Shown: positions 16,637 to 26,474, numbered from the stretch's first letter. The stretch: 64,000 nt of DNA from Aphanothece sacrum FPU1 (GCF_003864295.1 NZ_BDQK01000017.1:1-64000); one strand, 5' to 3'. A program made the numbers and translations. Notes: a model not told the origin generated them from the sequence alone.

Positions 16637-18952
16637 ATGAAGACTCATATTGTTACAAAATACCCCAAAGTAGAACAAGATTTACAACAAACCCTCCGCT
16701 TGGAAGGAATGGGATGTGCTGCTTGTGCAACAAGTATTGAAACAGCGATTAAAAAAGTATCGGGAGTCACAGACTGTCAGGTTAATTTTGCCTTAGAAAG
16801 AGCAACAGTAAAGTACTATCCCAATACTACTATTTTAGAAACAATTCAAGAAGCTGTCATCAAGGCAGGTTATCAAGCTTATCTTTTAGAAGATATTGAA
16901 GATAACAATAACCTAGATACGGAGAAAAAAACTAGAGAAGCTAAACAAAAGGAACTAACTCACAAAGTTATTTTAGGCACTGTTATTAGTTTAATTTTGG
17001 TAAGCGGTTCTCTATCAATGATGACCGGATTGTCTATTGCTTTTGTTCCTCACTGGTTACATAATTCTTGGATACAATTAATACTGAGTTTACCTGTAAT
17101 TATTTGGTGTGGACAATCTTTTTATACAGGTGGGATAAAAGCTTTAAAACGTCGCACTTCTGATATGAATACTCTAGTTGCATTGGGTACTGGTGCAGCC
17201 TTTTTATATTCTATTTTTGCAACTTTATTTCCTAATTTTTTTACTTCTCAAGGATTAAATCCTGATGTTTATTATGAGGCGGCTGTTGTTATTATTACCC
17301 TAATTTTATTAGGAAGATTATTAGAAAACAGAGCCAAAGGCAAAACTTCAGAATCAATCCGTAATTTAATGGGATTAAAAGCAAAAACCGCCCGAATTAT
17401 CAAAAAAGGAGAACCCATCGATATTCCCATTGAAACAGTGCAAATCAATGACATTATTTTAGTGCGTCCAGGTGAGAAAATTCCCGTCGATGGAGAAATA
17501 ATTCAGGGGTCATCTACTATTGATGAATCGATGATAACAGGAGAATCCATTCCGGTAAAAAAACAACTAGGAGACGAAGTAATTGGAGGAACAATTAATA
17601 AAACAGGTAGCTTTCAATTTCAAGCCAAACGGGTAGGCAAACAAACTGTTTTAGCTCAAATTATTAAATTAGTTGAAGAAGCCCAAAATAGTAAAGCCCC
17701 TATTCAAAAATTAGCAGATAAGGCGATAAGTTGGTTCGTTCCAGTGGTGCTAATTATTGCTATTATTACCTTTATTATTTGGTTTACTTTAACCAGTAAT
17801 ATAACCCTGGCAATGATCACAACTGTAAGTGTTTTAATTATTGCTTGTCCCTGCGCCTTGGGTTTAGCTACCCCAACTTCTATTATGGTCGGTACAGGAA
17901 AAGGTGCCGAAAATGGTATACTAATTAAAGGGGCCGATAGTTTAGAATTAGCTCATAAAATTCGAGCCGTTATTCTAGATAAAACTGGAACCCTTACTCA
18001 AGGAAAACCCACTGTTACTAACTATGTTACCCGTCAAGCTATAAGGAATCATAATGAATTAAATCTCTTAAAATTAGCCGCCGCAGTTGAAGAAAATTCT
18101 GAACATCCTTTAGCAGAAGCTATTGTCACTTATGCTCAATCTCAAGGCATATTAAATACAGTCAAAACTATACAGGAATTTGCCGCATTAGAAGGTAGAG
18201 GAGTGCAAGGAAAAGTTGAGAATAAATTAATACAAATTGGTACTAAACGTTGGCTAGAAAGTTTAAATATTGACACTCAACCTTTACAGTCTCAAGGACA
18301 AGAATGGGAAAGTCAGGCTAAAACCACTGCTTGGATGGCAGTTGATGGTCAAATTGAGGGATTATTTGCGATCACAGATGCTCTTAAACCTTCCTCAAAA
18401 GAAGCAATTAAAGCCTTAAAAAAACTTGGCTTAGAAGTTATAATGTTAACCGGAGATAATCAAAAAACTGCGGAGGTAATCGCCGATCAAGTAGGAATAA
18501 ATCAAGTATTTGCAGAAGTTCGTCCCGATCAAAAAGCAGAAATTGTCAAACAAATTCAACAACAATCTAAAATTGTAGCTATGGTAGGAGACGGAATTAA
18601 TGATGCTCCTGCTTTAGCCCAAGCTGATGTAGGAATTGCTATTGGAACAGGTACTGATGTCGCCATATCTGCTAGTGATATTACCTTAATTTCAGGAGAT
18701 TTACAAGGCATTGTCACCGCGATTCAATTAAGTCGGGCTACCATGAATAATATTAAGCAAAATTTATTCTTTGCTTTCGTTTATAATATCTTAGGCATTC
18801 CCATTGCGGCCGGTATTTTATATCCTGTATTGGGAATTTTACTTAATCCTATGATAGCCGGAGCAGCAATGGCCTTTAGTTCGGTTTCTGTCCTATCCAA
18901 TGCGTTACGCTTACGTCAGTTTAAACCCATGAACAAAAATAATGTATTCTAG
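16637..18952 (+). CDS. pacS: Copper-translocating P1B-type ATPase, PacS-like
   Basis: 771 aa. An N-terminal heavy-metal-associated domain has the metal site [12 protein letters not shown] (residues about 25-36). The core shows the actuator TGES, the membrane CPC motif [13 protein letters not shown], the phosphorylation site DKTGTLTQG, the HP motif SEHPLAEAI and the hinge [17 protein letters not shown] plus the C-x-x-C metal domain define a Cu(I)/Ag(I) exporter-type pump. GMGCAACA and the length fit PacS, which moves copper into the thylakoid lumen for plastocyanin and cytochrome oxidase, better than CtaA. No copper regulator or Atx1 chaperone is visible nearby. Confidence 0.9.
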   Translation: MKTHIVTKYPKVEQDLQQTLRLEGMGCAACATSIETAIKKVSGVTDCQVNFALERATVKYYPNTTILETIQEAVIKAGYQAYLLEDIEDNNNLDTEKKTREAKQKELTHKVILGTVISLILVSGSLSMMTGLSIAFVPHWLHNSWIQLILSLPVIIWCGQSFYTGGIKALKRRTSDMNTLVALGTGAAFLYSIFATLFPNFFTSQGLNPDVYYEAAVVIITLILLGRLLENRAKGKTSESIRNLMGLKAKTARIIKKGEPIDIPIETVQINDIILVRPGEKIPVDGEIIQGSSTIDESMITGESIPVKKQLGDEVIGGTINKTGSFQFQAKRVGKQTVLAQIIKLVEEAQNSKAPIQKLADKAISWFVPVVLIIAIITFIIWFTLTSNITLAMITTVSVLIIACPCALGLATPTSIMVGTGKGAENGILIKGADSLELAHKIRAVILDKTGTLTQGKPTVTNYVTRQAIRNHNELNLLKLAAAVEENSEHPLAEAIVTYAQSQGILNTVKTIQEFAALEGRGVQGKVENKLIQIGTKRWLESLNIDTQPLQSQGQEWESQAKTTAWMAVDGQIEGLFAITDALKPSSKEAIKALKKLGLEVIMLTGDNQKTAEVIADQVGINQVFAEVRPDQKAEIVKQIQQQSKIVAMVGDGINDAPALAQADVGIAIGTGTDVAISASDITLISGDLQGIVTAIQLSRATMNNIKQNLFFAFVYNILGIPIAAGILYPVLGILLNPMIAGAAMAFSSVSVLSNALRLRQFKPMNKNNVF

Positions 18953-19054
18953 TCCAGTGTAGTTGAAAATTAAGACAATCAAAATGAAGAAAGCTGATCC
19001 TTTTTCGGGAAAGTTAAAATTTTCAAACATTTTGATTAATTAAGCTTCTAAATA

Positions 19055-21301
19055 TTACAAAATTGTCTCTAACCGTTCTAATGCTATCCAAAAACCTTCT
19101 CCTTCATTTTTATGTCCTTGCCAAATTTCAGGAATAAAAGAAGCATTAGGGGATGTTTTAGCTAAATATTCCGCTAAAGCAGGAAAATCAAGCTCTCCTT
19201 CTCCAATTTGTAATCCTTCTCCATCTAACCCTTGTGCATCCGCAATATGAAGATGGGATGTATAAGGGCCTACTCGTTCAATAAACTCCTTAAAGGATAA
19301 ATTATGATGATTACAAGCTAATTTAGAGTGCGATATATCTAAACAAACTCGATAGCTATTTTCTGAACAAAATTTAGTGATATCATCAGGATCAACAAAT
19401 AAATTATGATAGCGTTGTCCACCAAAATGCCAAGGAAAGGGCGGCATAGTTTGGGGGATAATTTCGACTCCATCGGCATCTAGTTTAGCTAAACTGTCAA
19501 GGAGTAAATCATAAAGTTTTTGACGCTTTATAACAGCTAAAGGTGCATCATTAGTAAATCCCCCAATATTAGTTACAATTAAAGGCCGAGAAGCTTTTTT
19601 AAAGAAGGAGATTAAGCTTTGGGTAATATTAATAACTCGTTGTAATTCTTCAATAGAATGTTGACGGTATTCAGCATCAAAAGAACATAAATCAAGAACA
19701 TGATCTCCCGCAAATAATTCAGGACTATGAACCACAAAATCTAGATCATAAGGCTGATCAAAGTATTCATTAATATTTTGTTCTAAGTCCTTATAACTCA
19801 GATGAAATTCTAATAAATCAGGGTTAGATTTGGGCAAAAGTACTTTAAAATCATGGTAGCGTACTGGTAAGCCCCAAGGACGTTTAAACGTATAATTACG
19901 GGGTTTAACTTGAGTTTCTTCTAAGTCACTTAAAAAGAAAAAATCACCCGTTTTAAAAGCTCTTTTAGCTCGTTTTCCAATTAATTCTTGTTTGCGGTTG
20001 GGTTGTAATCCTTTTCCTGGACTTTTGATCTCAATCATTTCTTGTGTAATCATTTGTCCCTGTTTTAAATTACAGTTAATAATTAAACTTTTGGCCAGGG
20101 TTTCTCGATTCATTAATTCTCCCTGACTTAATCTTCTTTCCCCTTGGGTTCCTAACGCTTCTTCAACTTGACGAATACCCTCAATCATAGCTTTAAATTC
20201 TTCGGGTAACAAGCTTACTTTATGATCGTTACCTTCCATTGATTTATCTAGGGTAAAATGTTTTTCTATGACTTTAGCACCTTTAGCTACCGCCGCGATC
20301 GCTACATTAATTCCTCTTTCATGACCAGAATAACCAATTGGACAATCTCCTAGTTCTTTTAATCTGGTTAAATAGTTAAGATTAACATCTTTAAAAGGGG
20401 CAGGATAAGTAGAGTTACAATGGAGTAAAATATACATAGCTCCCAATCTTTGTAACAGTTGCACGGATTCAATAATTTCTGTTTCTGTTGACATTCCCGT
20501 GGAGCAAATTAGGGGTTTTCCGGTCTTAACTAATGCTTTAAGTAATTCGTGATTTGTTAAATCAGCAGAAGCTACTTTATAAGCTTTCATACCGTAATTT
20601 TCTAGAATATTTAAACTCTCTAAATCCCAAGGAGTACATAGAGGTAAAATTCCTTGCTCTTGACAATAATCAAAAGCTTCTAACATCTCTTGGGGAGATA
20701 GTTGAAAACGAGAAAGTAAGTCTAGAGTATACTGAGATCCTAAATCTTCACTAGCATCATTCGCATCCCCTGCATTATGATAAAGTGCTTTTAAACTTCT
20801 TAGTTGAAATTTAGCACAATTGGCTCCAGCTTTGACCGCTTCATCAATTAATTTTTTGGCTAATTCTAAACTACCATTATGATTATTACCAATTTCAGCG
20901 ATAATGAAAGTAGGAGCATCTTTATTAATAATAAATGACCCAATTTGAATTTCATTAGGGCGTTTACGAGCGATCGCTACTAATCTATCATTATGATCAA
21001 GTAGGGGAATATATTCAATTTGTTCAGAAAAATAAGTGCGAATTTTTTCGGGATCTTCGTCAAAAGCAGCGTATTTATATTGTTTATTAGAAATAGTCGC
21101 AACTGACTGATTCAAATCGATAGTATTTTGTCCAATTAACCACCGTCGAAAATCTCCATCCGTGAGAATTCCTTCTAATACTCCTGATTCAGTTACCGAA
21201 AAAATAATACGGCTTTTATTATCACTAATTTTTTGGAGGGCATTAAGGATGCTGTCTTCAGCAAAGATGATGTACTTAGAGAGATTTCTATCAATCAGCA
21301 T
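19055..21301 (-). CDS. CBS - NeuB/SAF - xylose-isomerase-like TIM-barrel fusion (nonulosonate-synthase family)
   Basis: 748 aa in four parts. Residues 1-115 form a CBS pair (ILTDGDFRRWLIG, EYIPLLDHNDRLVAIARK). Residues about 120-370 are a NeuB-type synthase barrel (FIIAEIGNNHNGSLELAKKL, ANCAKFQLRS, STGMSTETEI, IGYSGHERGI, IEKHFTLDK). Residues about 405-465 are a SAF/antifreeze-like domain (RSLAKSLII-type block NRETLAKSLIINCNLKQGQM and PGKGLQP). Residues about 475-748 are an AP-endonuclease-2/xylose-isomerase-like barrel (VVHSPELFAGDHVLD, VEIIPQTMP, RVCLDISHSKLAC, HLHIADAQGLDGEGLQIGEG). NeuB enzymes condense PEP with an N-acetylated hexosamine to make sialic/legionaminic-type acids. The C-terminal barrel could isomerise or epimerise the precursor sugar. 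The gene is the distal member of the carbamoyltransferase operon. The exact product is unknown. Confidence 0.85.
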   Translation of the reverse strand: MLIDRNLSKYIIFAEDSILNALQKISDNKSRIIFSVTESGVLEGILTDGDFRRWLIGQNTIDLNQSVATISNKQYKYAAFDEDPEKIRTYFSEQIEYIPLLDHNDRLVAIARKRPNEIQIGSFIINKDAPTFIIAEIGNNHNGSLELAKKLIDEAVKAGANCAKFQLRSLKALYHNAGDANDASEDLGSQYTLDLLSRFQLSPQEMLEAFDYCQEQGILPLCTPWDLESLNILENYGMKAYKVASADLTNHELLKALVKTGKPLICSTGMSTETEIIESVQLLQRLGAMYILLHCNSTYPAPFKDVNLNYLTRLKELGDCPIGYSGHERGINVAIAAVAKGAKVIEKHFTLDKSMEGNDHKVSLLPEEFKAMIEGIRQVEEALGTQGERRLSQGELMNRETLAKSLIINCNLKQGQMITQEMIEIKSPGKGLQPNRKQELIGKRAKRAFKTGDFFFLSDLEETQVKPRNYTFKRPWGLPVRYHDFKVLLPKSNPDLLEFHLSYKDLEQNINEYFDQPYDLDFVVHSPELFAGDHVLDLCSFDAEYRQHSIEELQRVINITQSLISFFKKASRPLIVTNIGGFTNDAPLAVIKRQKLYDLLLDSLAKLDADGVEIIPQTMPPFPWHFGGQRYHNLFVDPDDITKFCSENSYRVCLDISHSKLACNHHNLSFKEFIERVGPYTSHLHIADAQGLDGEGLQIGEGELDFPALAEYLAKTSPNASFIPEIWQGHKNEGEGFWIALERLETIL

Positions 21302-21415
21302 GGGGTTAAACTCTAGCCACGATTTCGCTTTAATCTATTTAATAATATACCATTATTTGGTCACTATTTGTTAGATTTTTTCTATATTTTATCTCATCTA
21401 GAAAGGTAACAGATC

Positions 21416-22288
21416 TTAGTTTTTATTGATTTCTTCTCGCACTCTTTCTAATGGTAAATCTAATGACTCTGCAATAACTTCTAAGGTCAGTCCTAATTTT
21501 AACATTCGGGGAATCGATGCTAATTTACTCAATAGTTCTCCTTCCTGTCTACCTTCGTGTCTACCTTCTTGTCTACCTTCCTGTCTACCTTCGTGTCTAC
21601 CTTCCTGTCTACCTTCTTGTCTGCCTTCGTGTCTACCTTCTTCCAACGCTTCTTGATATATTTTTGTTTGTTTCAAATCACTTAAACTAAACATAGCTTC
21701 TATTTCCTGACGATTAATACGAGGTAATTTATAAATAAGAACTGTCTCTAATAATTCTAAAAGTTCTTTTTGTTGTTGTTCATCTGTAATTTCTTGACGT
21801 ACTTGTTCAATGAGAGGAGTAGCAATGTCAATGGCTTGATTTTCTTCACTTACAATCAATTCAATTATAGCAAGTCCTACGGAAGTTTGGGGACGATTTT
21901 CTAATTCATTGAGATAAATACGTTCAACTCTCTGAGAATTGAGCAATTCTTGATAACGTTGGCTATTATATGATTCGACTTGACGACTGGGATAAATAAT
22001 TACTCCTTTCCAGTCAGCAGTTAAAGGGGTTTTACTTAAATAAAGAAAAATTTCACTAAAGAAACGCCCATAAAAATTATTATCATTTTGAAATTGAACT
22101 TCCAGAAAGTAGATGGGTTGAGTTGTTATTTTTGGCAAAAACACCCCATCAATACGAAATGCTAATTGTTTGACTTCGACAGAAGAAAACTCATAGAATT
22201 TTGCTTCTTCTGGAGTATGATTAATTAGTTCAAAGAAAAAACTAGGAAAAGATTGAAAGAGACGATAAAAAATAGTGTCGGTTTTCAC
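21416..22288 (-). CDS. DUF2887 / Rpn-type recombination-promoting nuclease family protein with EGRQ tandem repeats
   Basis: 290 aa. I place the start at GTG 22288-22286 (VKTDTIFYRLFQSFPS), whose G is the last base of the TAG stop of the upstream DUF5989 gene. A start further upstream would overlap that gene heavily. The PD-(D/E)XK-like core shows RIDGVFLP followed by YFLEVQFQND (D...E-x-Q). The C-terminal part carries about eight units of (E)GR(Q/H) encoded by a 12-bp tandem repeat (about 21541-21643), then a SKLASIPRMLKLGLTLEVIA tail typical of the family. Rpn proteins are transposase-like nucleases; DUF2887 is common and multicopy in cyanobacteria. Its place inside a biosynthetic operon is unusual. 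Confidence 0.75.
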   Translation of the reverse strand: MKTDTIFYRLFQSFPSFFFELINHTPEEAKFYEFSSVEVKQLAFRIDGVFLPKITTQPIYFLEVQFQNDNNFYGRFFSEIFLYLSKTPLTADWKGVIIYPSRQVESYNSQRYQELLNSQRVERIYLNELENRPQTSVGLAIIELIVSEENQAIDIATPLIEQVRQEITDEQQQKELLELLETVLIYKLPRINRQEIEAMFSLSDLKQTKIYQEALEEGRHEGRQEGRQEGRHEGRQEGRQEGRHEGRQEGELLSKLASIPRMLKLGLTLEVIAESLDLPLERVREEINKN

Positions 22289-22449
22289 TAGAATAGAGTG
22301 TAAATAAAGGGCGCGATCGCTGATCCTTGTGTAAAGACAATTAAGGCTCCTAATAATACTAAAGTAATAATTAAAGGAGCTAACCAATACTTTTTACGCT
22401 CGTTTAAAAAGCCCCAAAGATCTTTTAATAAATCAATAAATCCTTCCAT
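22288..22449 (-). CDS. DUF5989 small membrane protein
   Basis: 53 aa: EGFIDLLKDLWGFLNERKKY followed by one transmembrane helix (WLAPLIITLVLLGALIVF) and TQGSAIAPFIYTLF. The signature LWxFLxERKKYWLAP matches DUF5989, a family usually found beside SxtJ-like proteins and carbamoyltransferases. Its ATG shares one base with the TAA stop of the upstream sxtJ-like gene (22449), and its TAG shares one base with the downstream GTG (22288), so translation is probably coupled. Confidence 0.85.
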   Translation of the reverse strand: MEGFIDLLKDLWGFLNERKKYWLAPLIITLVLLGALIVFTQGSAIAPFIYTLF

Positions 22450-22856
22450 TAATAGGGTTTCTCCATGCTAACTTTACTTTTAATTTTACTAGAAACTCTA
22501 TAAGTCTCTAGATTAAACTCAAATTTACTTGTCATGGGATCTCGATTTAATAATCTCATGATTAAGCCCATCGGCGTTACAACAATAAAGAAAATTATAC
22601 CTAAAATAATCTGATTATTAACCCAACCTAGCACCTGTCCTACCCTCATCCAATTATAATGAATCGGATCAAGAGATTGGGGAATAAAAATGGCTAAACT
22701 ACATAAAACTCCACCTATTATCCAGGGAATTAAGGGTAAATGATGACCCCACACTAATGGCAATACTAACCCAAATAATACTGCAATTATCCCTCCAGTT
22801 ACTAAGCCAAACTCCCGTAAACCTTTTTTGTCTAATTTAGAAATTTCCTCAAACAT
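22449..22856 (-). CDS. SxtJ-like membrane protein
   Basis: 135 aa. The N-terminus is LDKKGLREFGLVTGGIIAVL, followed by three further hydrophobic segments (LPLIPWIIGGVLCSLAIFIP, WMRVGQVLGWVNNQIILGII, FFIVVTPMGLIMRLLNRDPM). This is the conserved layout of the SxtJ family, named from the saxitoxin cluster but widespread next to carbamoyltransferases. Its biochemical role is unknown; a membrane partner of the carbamoyltransferase is the usual inference. It starts 20 bp after the carbamoyltransferase stop and overlaps the DUF5989 start by 1 bp. Confidence 0.85.
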   Translation of the reverse strand: MFEEISKLDKKGLREFGLVTGGIIAVLFGLVLPLVWGHHLPLIPWIIGGVLCSLAIFIPQSLDPIHYNWMRVGQVLGWVNNQIILGIIFFIVVTPMGLIMRLLNRDPMTSKFEFNLETYRVSSKIKSKVSMEKPY

Positions 22857-22876
22857 ATTCCTTAAATTTCCTTGTT

Positions 22877-24715
22877 TTAATCAAGTTCAAATTCATTTTT
22901 CCAAGACTCATCTTTTTGCCATTGAGTTTGCTCAGATTTAGCTAATAAATAATTACCTAAAACTAAATAATCCATCTCTGTCCGCATAAAACACCGATGA
23001 GCATCTTCTGGGGTACAAACAATTGGTTCTCCTCTAACATTAAAGGAAGTATTAACCAAAACACCACAACCTGTCAAGGCTTCAAATTCCTTAATTAATT
23101 TATAGTAACGAGGGTTAGTTTCAGGATGAACAGTTTGCACTCTTGCTGAATAGTCAACATGAGTAATAGCGGGAATTTTTGAGCGCGGAAGCTTTAGTTT
23201 TTCGATACCAAATAATTGTTTTTGTTCCTCATTCATAGGCAGATGTAAATCTTCTTTAACCTCAGCGACTAATAACATATAAGGACTCGATGTCTCTAAG
23301 TCAAAATAATCAGAAACTCGCTCCAATAAAACCGAAGGTGCAAAGGGGCGAAATGACTCTCGATACTTAATTTTTAAGTTCATGACTGACTGCATTTTCT
23401 CATTACGAGGATCACCAATAATTGAGCGATTTCCTAATGCACGGGGGCCAAATTCCATACGACCTTGAAACCATCCAACTACATTACCTTGGCCTAAAAT
23501 TTGAGCAACTTCTTGTAATAATTGTACTTCTTCTAAATAAGTATAATTTGCTTTGACATCTTTTAAATATTGTTCTATCTCTTCTGACTCAAATTTTGGG
23601 CCTAAATAACTTCCTTGCATATGATCAGATGATGAACCTTTACGAGGCTTTTCTAAGTATTGATACCAAACAGATAAAGCTGCTCCAATGGCTCCTCCAG
23701 AGTCTCCTGCGGCGGGTTGAATCCAAATATTTTTAAATTTTCCTTCTCTTAAAAGTCGTCCATTAGAGACACAATTTAAGGCTACTCCTCCGGCTAAACA
23801 AAGATTCTCTAATCCTAATTCTCGATGGGCAGTATTAGCTAATTTTAAAACAATTTCTTCGGTTACTTTTTGAATAGAAGCCGCAATATTCATCTCTCTT
23901 TGAGTTAGCTTGCTTTCGGGTTTACGGGGAGGACTACCAAACAGATTATCAAAATTTTGGTTAGTCATAGTTAACCCAGTCGCATAATTAAAATATTTCA
24001 TATTAAGACGAAATGTGCCATCATCTTTGAGATCAATTAAATTTTCAAAGATGAGATCAACATATTTAGGTTCTCCATAAGGAGCTAACCCCATTAATTT
24101 ATATTCTCCCGAATTAACTTTAAATCCGGTATAATAAGTAAAGGCAGAATATAACAACCCTAAAGAGTGAGGAAAATCTATTTCCCATTGAGGAATCATT
24201 TGATTTCCTTCCCCTAACCATAAAGAAGTAGTTGCCCATTCTCCCACCGCATCTAAACACAAAATAGCAGCGTTTTCAAAGGGACTAGGAAAGAAAGCAG
24301 AAGCAGCATGAGATTGATGATGTTCAGTAAATAATAAAGGAGGAAGTTGAGAGGTTTTACAATTAGCCAATTTAGCTAACTCTTTCTTTAAAACAGTTTT
24401 AAGATAAAGTTTTTCTTGTAACCAAGCTGTCATGGCTGTCAGAAAAGAATGAAACCCTTGAGGAGCATAAGCTAGATAGGTTTCTAATAGTCTTTCAAAG
24501 GTGACAAGAGGTTTTTCATAAAAAACAATATAATCTATTTTTTGTAGGGGAATTTTCCCTTCTGTAAAAGTATAAAGAATGGCATTTTTCGGAAATCTAG
24601 CATCGTGTTTTTTGCGGGTAAATCTTTCTTCTTGTGCTGCTGCTAAAATTTTTCCATCTTGTACTAAAGCGGCAGCACTATCATGATAATAAGCTGAAAT
24701 TCCCAAAATATTCAT
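22877..24715 (-). CDS. NodU/CmcH-type carbamoyltransferase
   Basis: 612 aa, full length. The N-terminal Kae1-like domain has LGISAYYHDSAAALVQDG, EERFTRKKHD, LFTEHHQSHAASAFFPSPF (metal-binding H-x-x-x-H) and CLDAVGEW. The central LAGGVALNCVSNGRLL is followed by the YrdC-like C-terminal region GRMEFGPRALGNRSI and VNTSFNVRGEPIVCTPEDA. The family transfers a carbamoyl group from carbamoyl phosphate, via carbamoyl-adenylate, to a hydroxyl of a sugar or natural product. It is the first gene of the minus-strand operon with SxtJ, DUF5989, a nuclease and the NeuB fusion. O-carbamoylation of a cell-surface sugar is therefore a reasonable inference. Confidence 0.93.
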   Translation of the reverse strand: MNILGISAYYHDSAAALVQDGKILAAAQEERFTRKKHDARFPKNAILYTFTEGKIPLQKIDYIVFYEKPLVTFERLLETYLAYAPQGFHSFLTAMTAWLQEKLYLKTVLKKELAKLANCKTSQLPPLLFTEHHQSHAASAFFPSPFENAAILCLDAVGEWATTSLWLGEGNQMIPQWEIDFPHSLGLLYSAFTYYTGFKVNSGEYKLMGLAPYGEPKYVDLIFENLIDLKDDGTFRLNMKYFNYATGLTMTNQNFDNLFGSPPRKPESKLTQREMNIAASIQKVTEEIVLKLANTAHRELGLENLCLAGGVALNCVSNGRLLREGKFKNIWIQPAAGDSGGAIGAALSVWYQYLEKPRKGSSSDHMQGSYLGPKFESEEIEQYLKDVKANYTYLEEVQLLQEVAQILGQGNVVGWFQGRMEFGPRALGNRSIIGDPRNEKMQSVMNLKIKYRESFRPFAPSVLLERVSDYFDLETSSPYMLLVAEVKEDLHLPMNEEQKQLFGIEKLKLPRSKIPAITHVDYSARVQTVHPETNPRYYKLIKEFEALTGCGVLVNTSFNVRGEPIVCTPEDAHRCFMRTEMDYLVLGNYLLAKSEQTQWQKDESWKNEFELD

Positions 24716-24792
24716 GGTCCTTTACCCCATTCTCTCCCACAAAACTACTGAATCGCTAGAAATAACCTAAAGGATAGCACAACTTCGAGAAA

Positions 24793-25014
24793 TTAACTTA
24801 AACTAATAGTTAGATGATCTCCCCAATTTATCCCTAATTGTTGCTGGGTGTTGGCTCCATTAACAGCAATTTCTATCCCATTATGACTGCCAATTAAAGT
24901 AACCAGTTCCCCCTGTTCAACATCATCATAACTTAATTGAATGATTAGTATACTATTTACGTTACTACTGGTAACATAAACAGGAGAAGAAATTGACCCA
25001 GAGAAATTGTTCAA
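24793..25014 (-). CDS. Hypothetical protein or remnant, possibly TOBE-like
   Basis: 73 aa with only a TTG start at 25014. The C-terminal part (ELVTLIGSHNGIEIAVNGAN, then LGINWGDHLTISLS) has the alternating beta pattern and L..GD.L.IS ending of TOBE domains at the C-terminus of PotA-type ABC ATPases, so it may be the tail of a lost gene. I do not recognise a full domain. It is isolated between divergent neighbours. Confidence 0.3.
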   Translation of the reverse strand: MNNFSGSISSPVYVTSSNVNSILIIQLSYDDVEQGELVTLIGSHNGIEIAVNGANTQQQLGINWGDHLTISLS

Positions 25015-25216
25015 ACCGCAGAAGATAGGGAAAACTTCAAGTAAAACGTATATACTGAAAATTAGACCTCAAGAATAACCCCTTGGGGTTTATCATATAA
25101 AACAAGAAGAACGTCATCAGTTAAATTGACAAATAGCGTAATTTACCGCATCATCCAGATAATAATTAAATTCATCTTTATCAGTCCTTCTATATTCATT
25201 CGTCTCTTTAATCTGA

Positions 25217-26371
25217 ATGCACATCGCTTGGCTAGGGAAAAAGTCCCCTTTCTGTGGAAATGTCACTTATGGTCGGGAAATTACCAATGCTCTCCTAGAC
25301 CGAAGATATCAGGTGAGTTTTCTCCATTTTTCTCAAGAAGAGTCTAAAAAAACTACTTGGCCTGATTGTCCTGAAGTTGTTCTTCCTTTTTTCTATAAAT
25401 CTCAGATTTACACTATTCCTACCCCGAAATCGAGTAAAATTCTGATGAAATCTCTGGGAAAGCTTAAACCTGATGTGGTTCACGCTTCTTTGACCCTATC
25501 TCCCTTAGATTTTCGTCTTCCGGAAATTTGTGAGGCCCTCAATTTACCCCTAATTGCCACGTTTCACCCCCCTTTTGATAGCAAACTAAGAAATTTTAAA
25601 TCTAGTACCCAGTTCCTCACTTATCAGCTATATGCACCGTTTTTAGCTAATTATGATAAGGTAATTGTCTTTTCTCGTCTACAGCAAGATTTACTCATGA
25701 AATTAGGGGTTCCTCAAGACAGAATTGCTATTATTCCTAATGGGGTTGATCCACAAAAATACTCTCCTGGAGTATCCTATGTTAAATCTCAATTTAAAGC
25801 TAAGCGTTTATTTGTCTATTTAGGACGTATCGCTACGGAAAAGAATATTGAGGCCTTACTTAAAGCTTGGAAACAGACGGAGATGGGAGAAGGGGTTAAA
25901 TTGCTTATTGTCGGAGATGGCCCCCTGAAATCTTCTTTAGAACCTTTTTATGGCCCAGAATTCGGTATCCATTGGTTAGGATTTGTGGCCGATGAACAAC
26001 AACGTATTGATATTTTACGCGCAGCAGAGGTGTTTATTCTACCTTCTTTGGTGGAAGGGTTATCTCTGTCTCTTTTAGAGGCCATGGCCTGCGGAGTCGC
26101 TTGTGTGGCCACTGATGCGGGGGCCGATGGGGAAGTCTTAGAAGATGGGGCCGGAGTGGTACTCAATACCCAAGGAGTGACGACTCAATTAAATACTCTC
26201 TTACCTCTGTTTCGAGATCATCCTGAAATTACTCAACTTCTAGGACAAAAAGCCAGACAGCGAGTCTTGGAACGATATACCCTCAGCAAGAATATTAGCC
26301 GTCTAGAAACCCTCTACGCCCAAGTTTTGCGAAAACCCTCTCGTTTTCCCTTGCTTGGTCAATTATCTTAA
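25217..26371 (+). CDS. Glycosyltransferase family 4 (GT-B fold)
   Basis: 384 aa. The N-terminus MHIAWLGKKSPFCGNVTYG is the acceptor domain. The donor domain shows IAIIPNGVDPQKYSP, FVYLGRIATEKNIEALLKAW, LLIVGDGPLKSSL and the E-x7-E motif LVEGLSLSLLEAMACGVACV. These are typical of retaining GT4 enzymes using nucleotide-diphospho sugars. The acceptor is unknown; polysaccharide or glycolipid is likely. It is divergent from the carbamoyltransferase operon 0.5 kb away, so a shared role in surface-glycan assembly is possible but not shown. The ATG at 25217 (HIAWLGKKSP) is preferred; a different-frame ORF at 25126 is spurious. Confidence 0.88.
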   Translation: MHIAWLGKKSPFCGNVTYGREITNALLDRRYQVSFLHFSQEESKKTTWPDCPEVVLPFFYKSQIYTIPTPKSSKILMKSLGKLKPDVVHASLTLSPLDFRLPEICEALNLPLIATFHPPFDSKLRNFKSSTQFLTYQLYAPFLANYDKVIVFSRLQQDLLMKLGVPQDRIAIIPNGVDPQKYSPGVSYVKSQFKAKRLFVYLGRIATEKNIEALLKAWKQTEMGEGVKLLIVGDGPLKSSLEPFYGPEFGIHWLGFVADEQQRIDILRAAEVFILPSLVEGLSLSLLEAMACGVACVATDAGADGEVLEDGAGVVLNTQGVTTQLNTLLPLFRDHPEITQLLGQKARQRVLERYTLSKNISRLETLYAQVLRKPSRFPLLGQLS

Positions 26372-26404
26372 GATTTGCGGTTCTAATTTAAATATTATTT
26401 ATGC

Positions 26405-26430
26405 TTGACTCTGGTTTTTTTCGCTATAAT
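26405..26430 (+). promoter_or_regulatory. Possible devB promoter elements
   Basis: TTGACT at 26405-26410 and a perfect TATAAT at 26425-26430 lie upstream of devB, but the 14-bp spacing is short for a standard promoter. Just downstream, GTACAGTCTAGTAT (26437-26450) approaches the NtcA pattern GTA-N8-TAC. Weak support. Confidence 0.3.
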
Positions 26431-26474
26431 CAAACTGTACAGTCTAGTATGATTACACTTGCCGATCAACCCCT

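Noticed and set aside
22289-22387. Longer N-terminus for the DUF2887/Rpn protein starting at 22387
   Set aside because: It would overlap about two-thirds of the DUF5989 gene; the GTG at 22288 gives the family N-terminus VKTDTIFYRLFQSFPS and a one-base overlap typical of coupling.
24793-25014. Alanine racemase C-terminal fragment
   Set aside because: The similarity is limited to a VTLIG string; the downstream residues fit a TOBE-like ending better, and neither is convincing.
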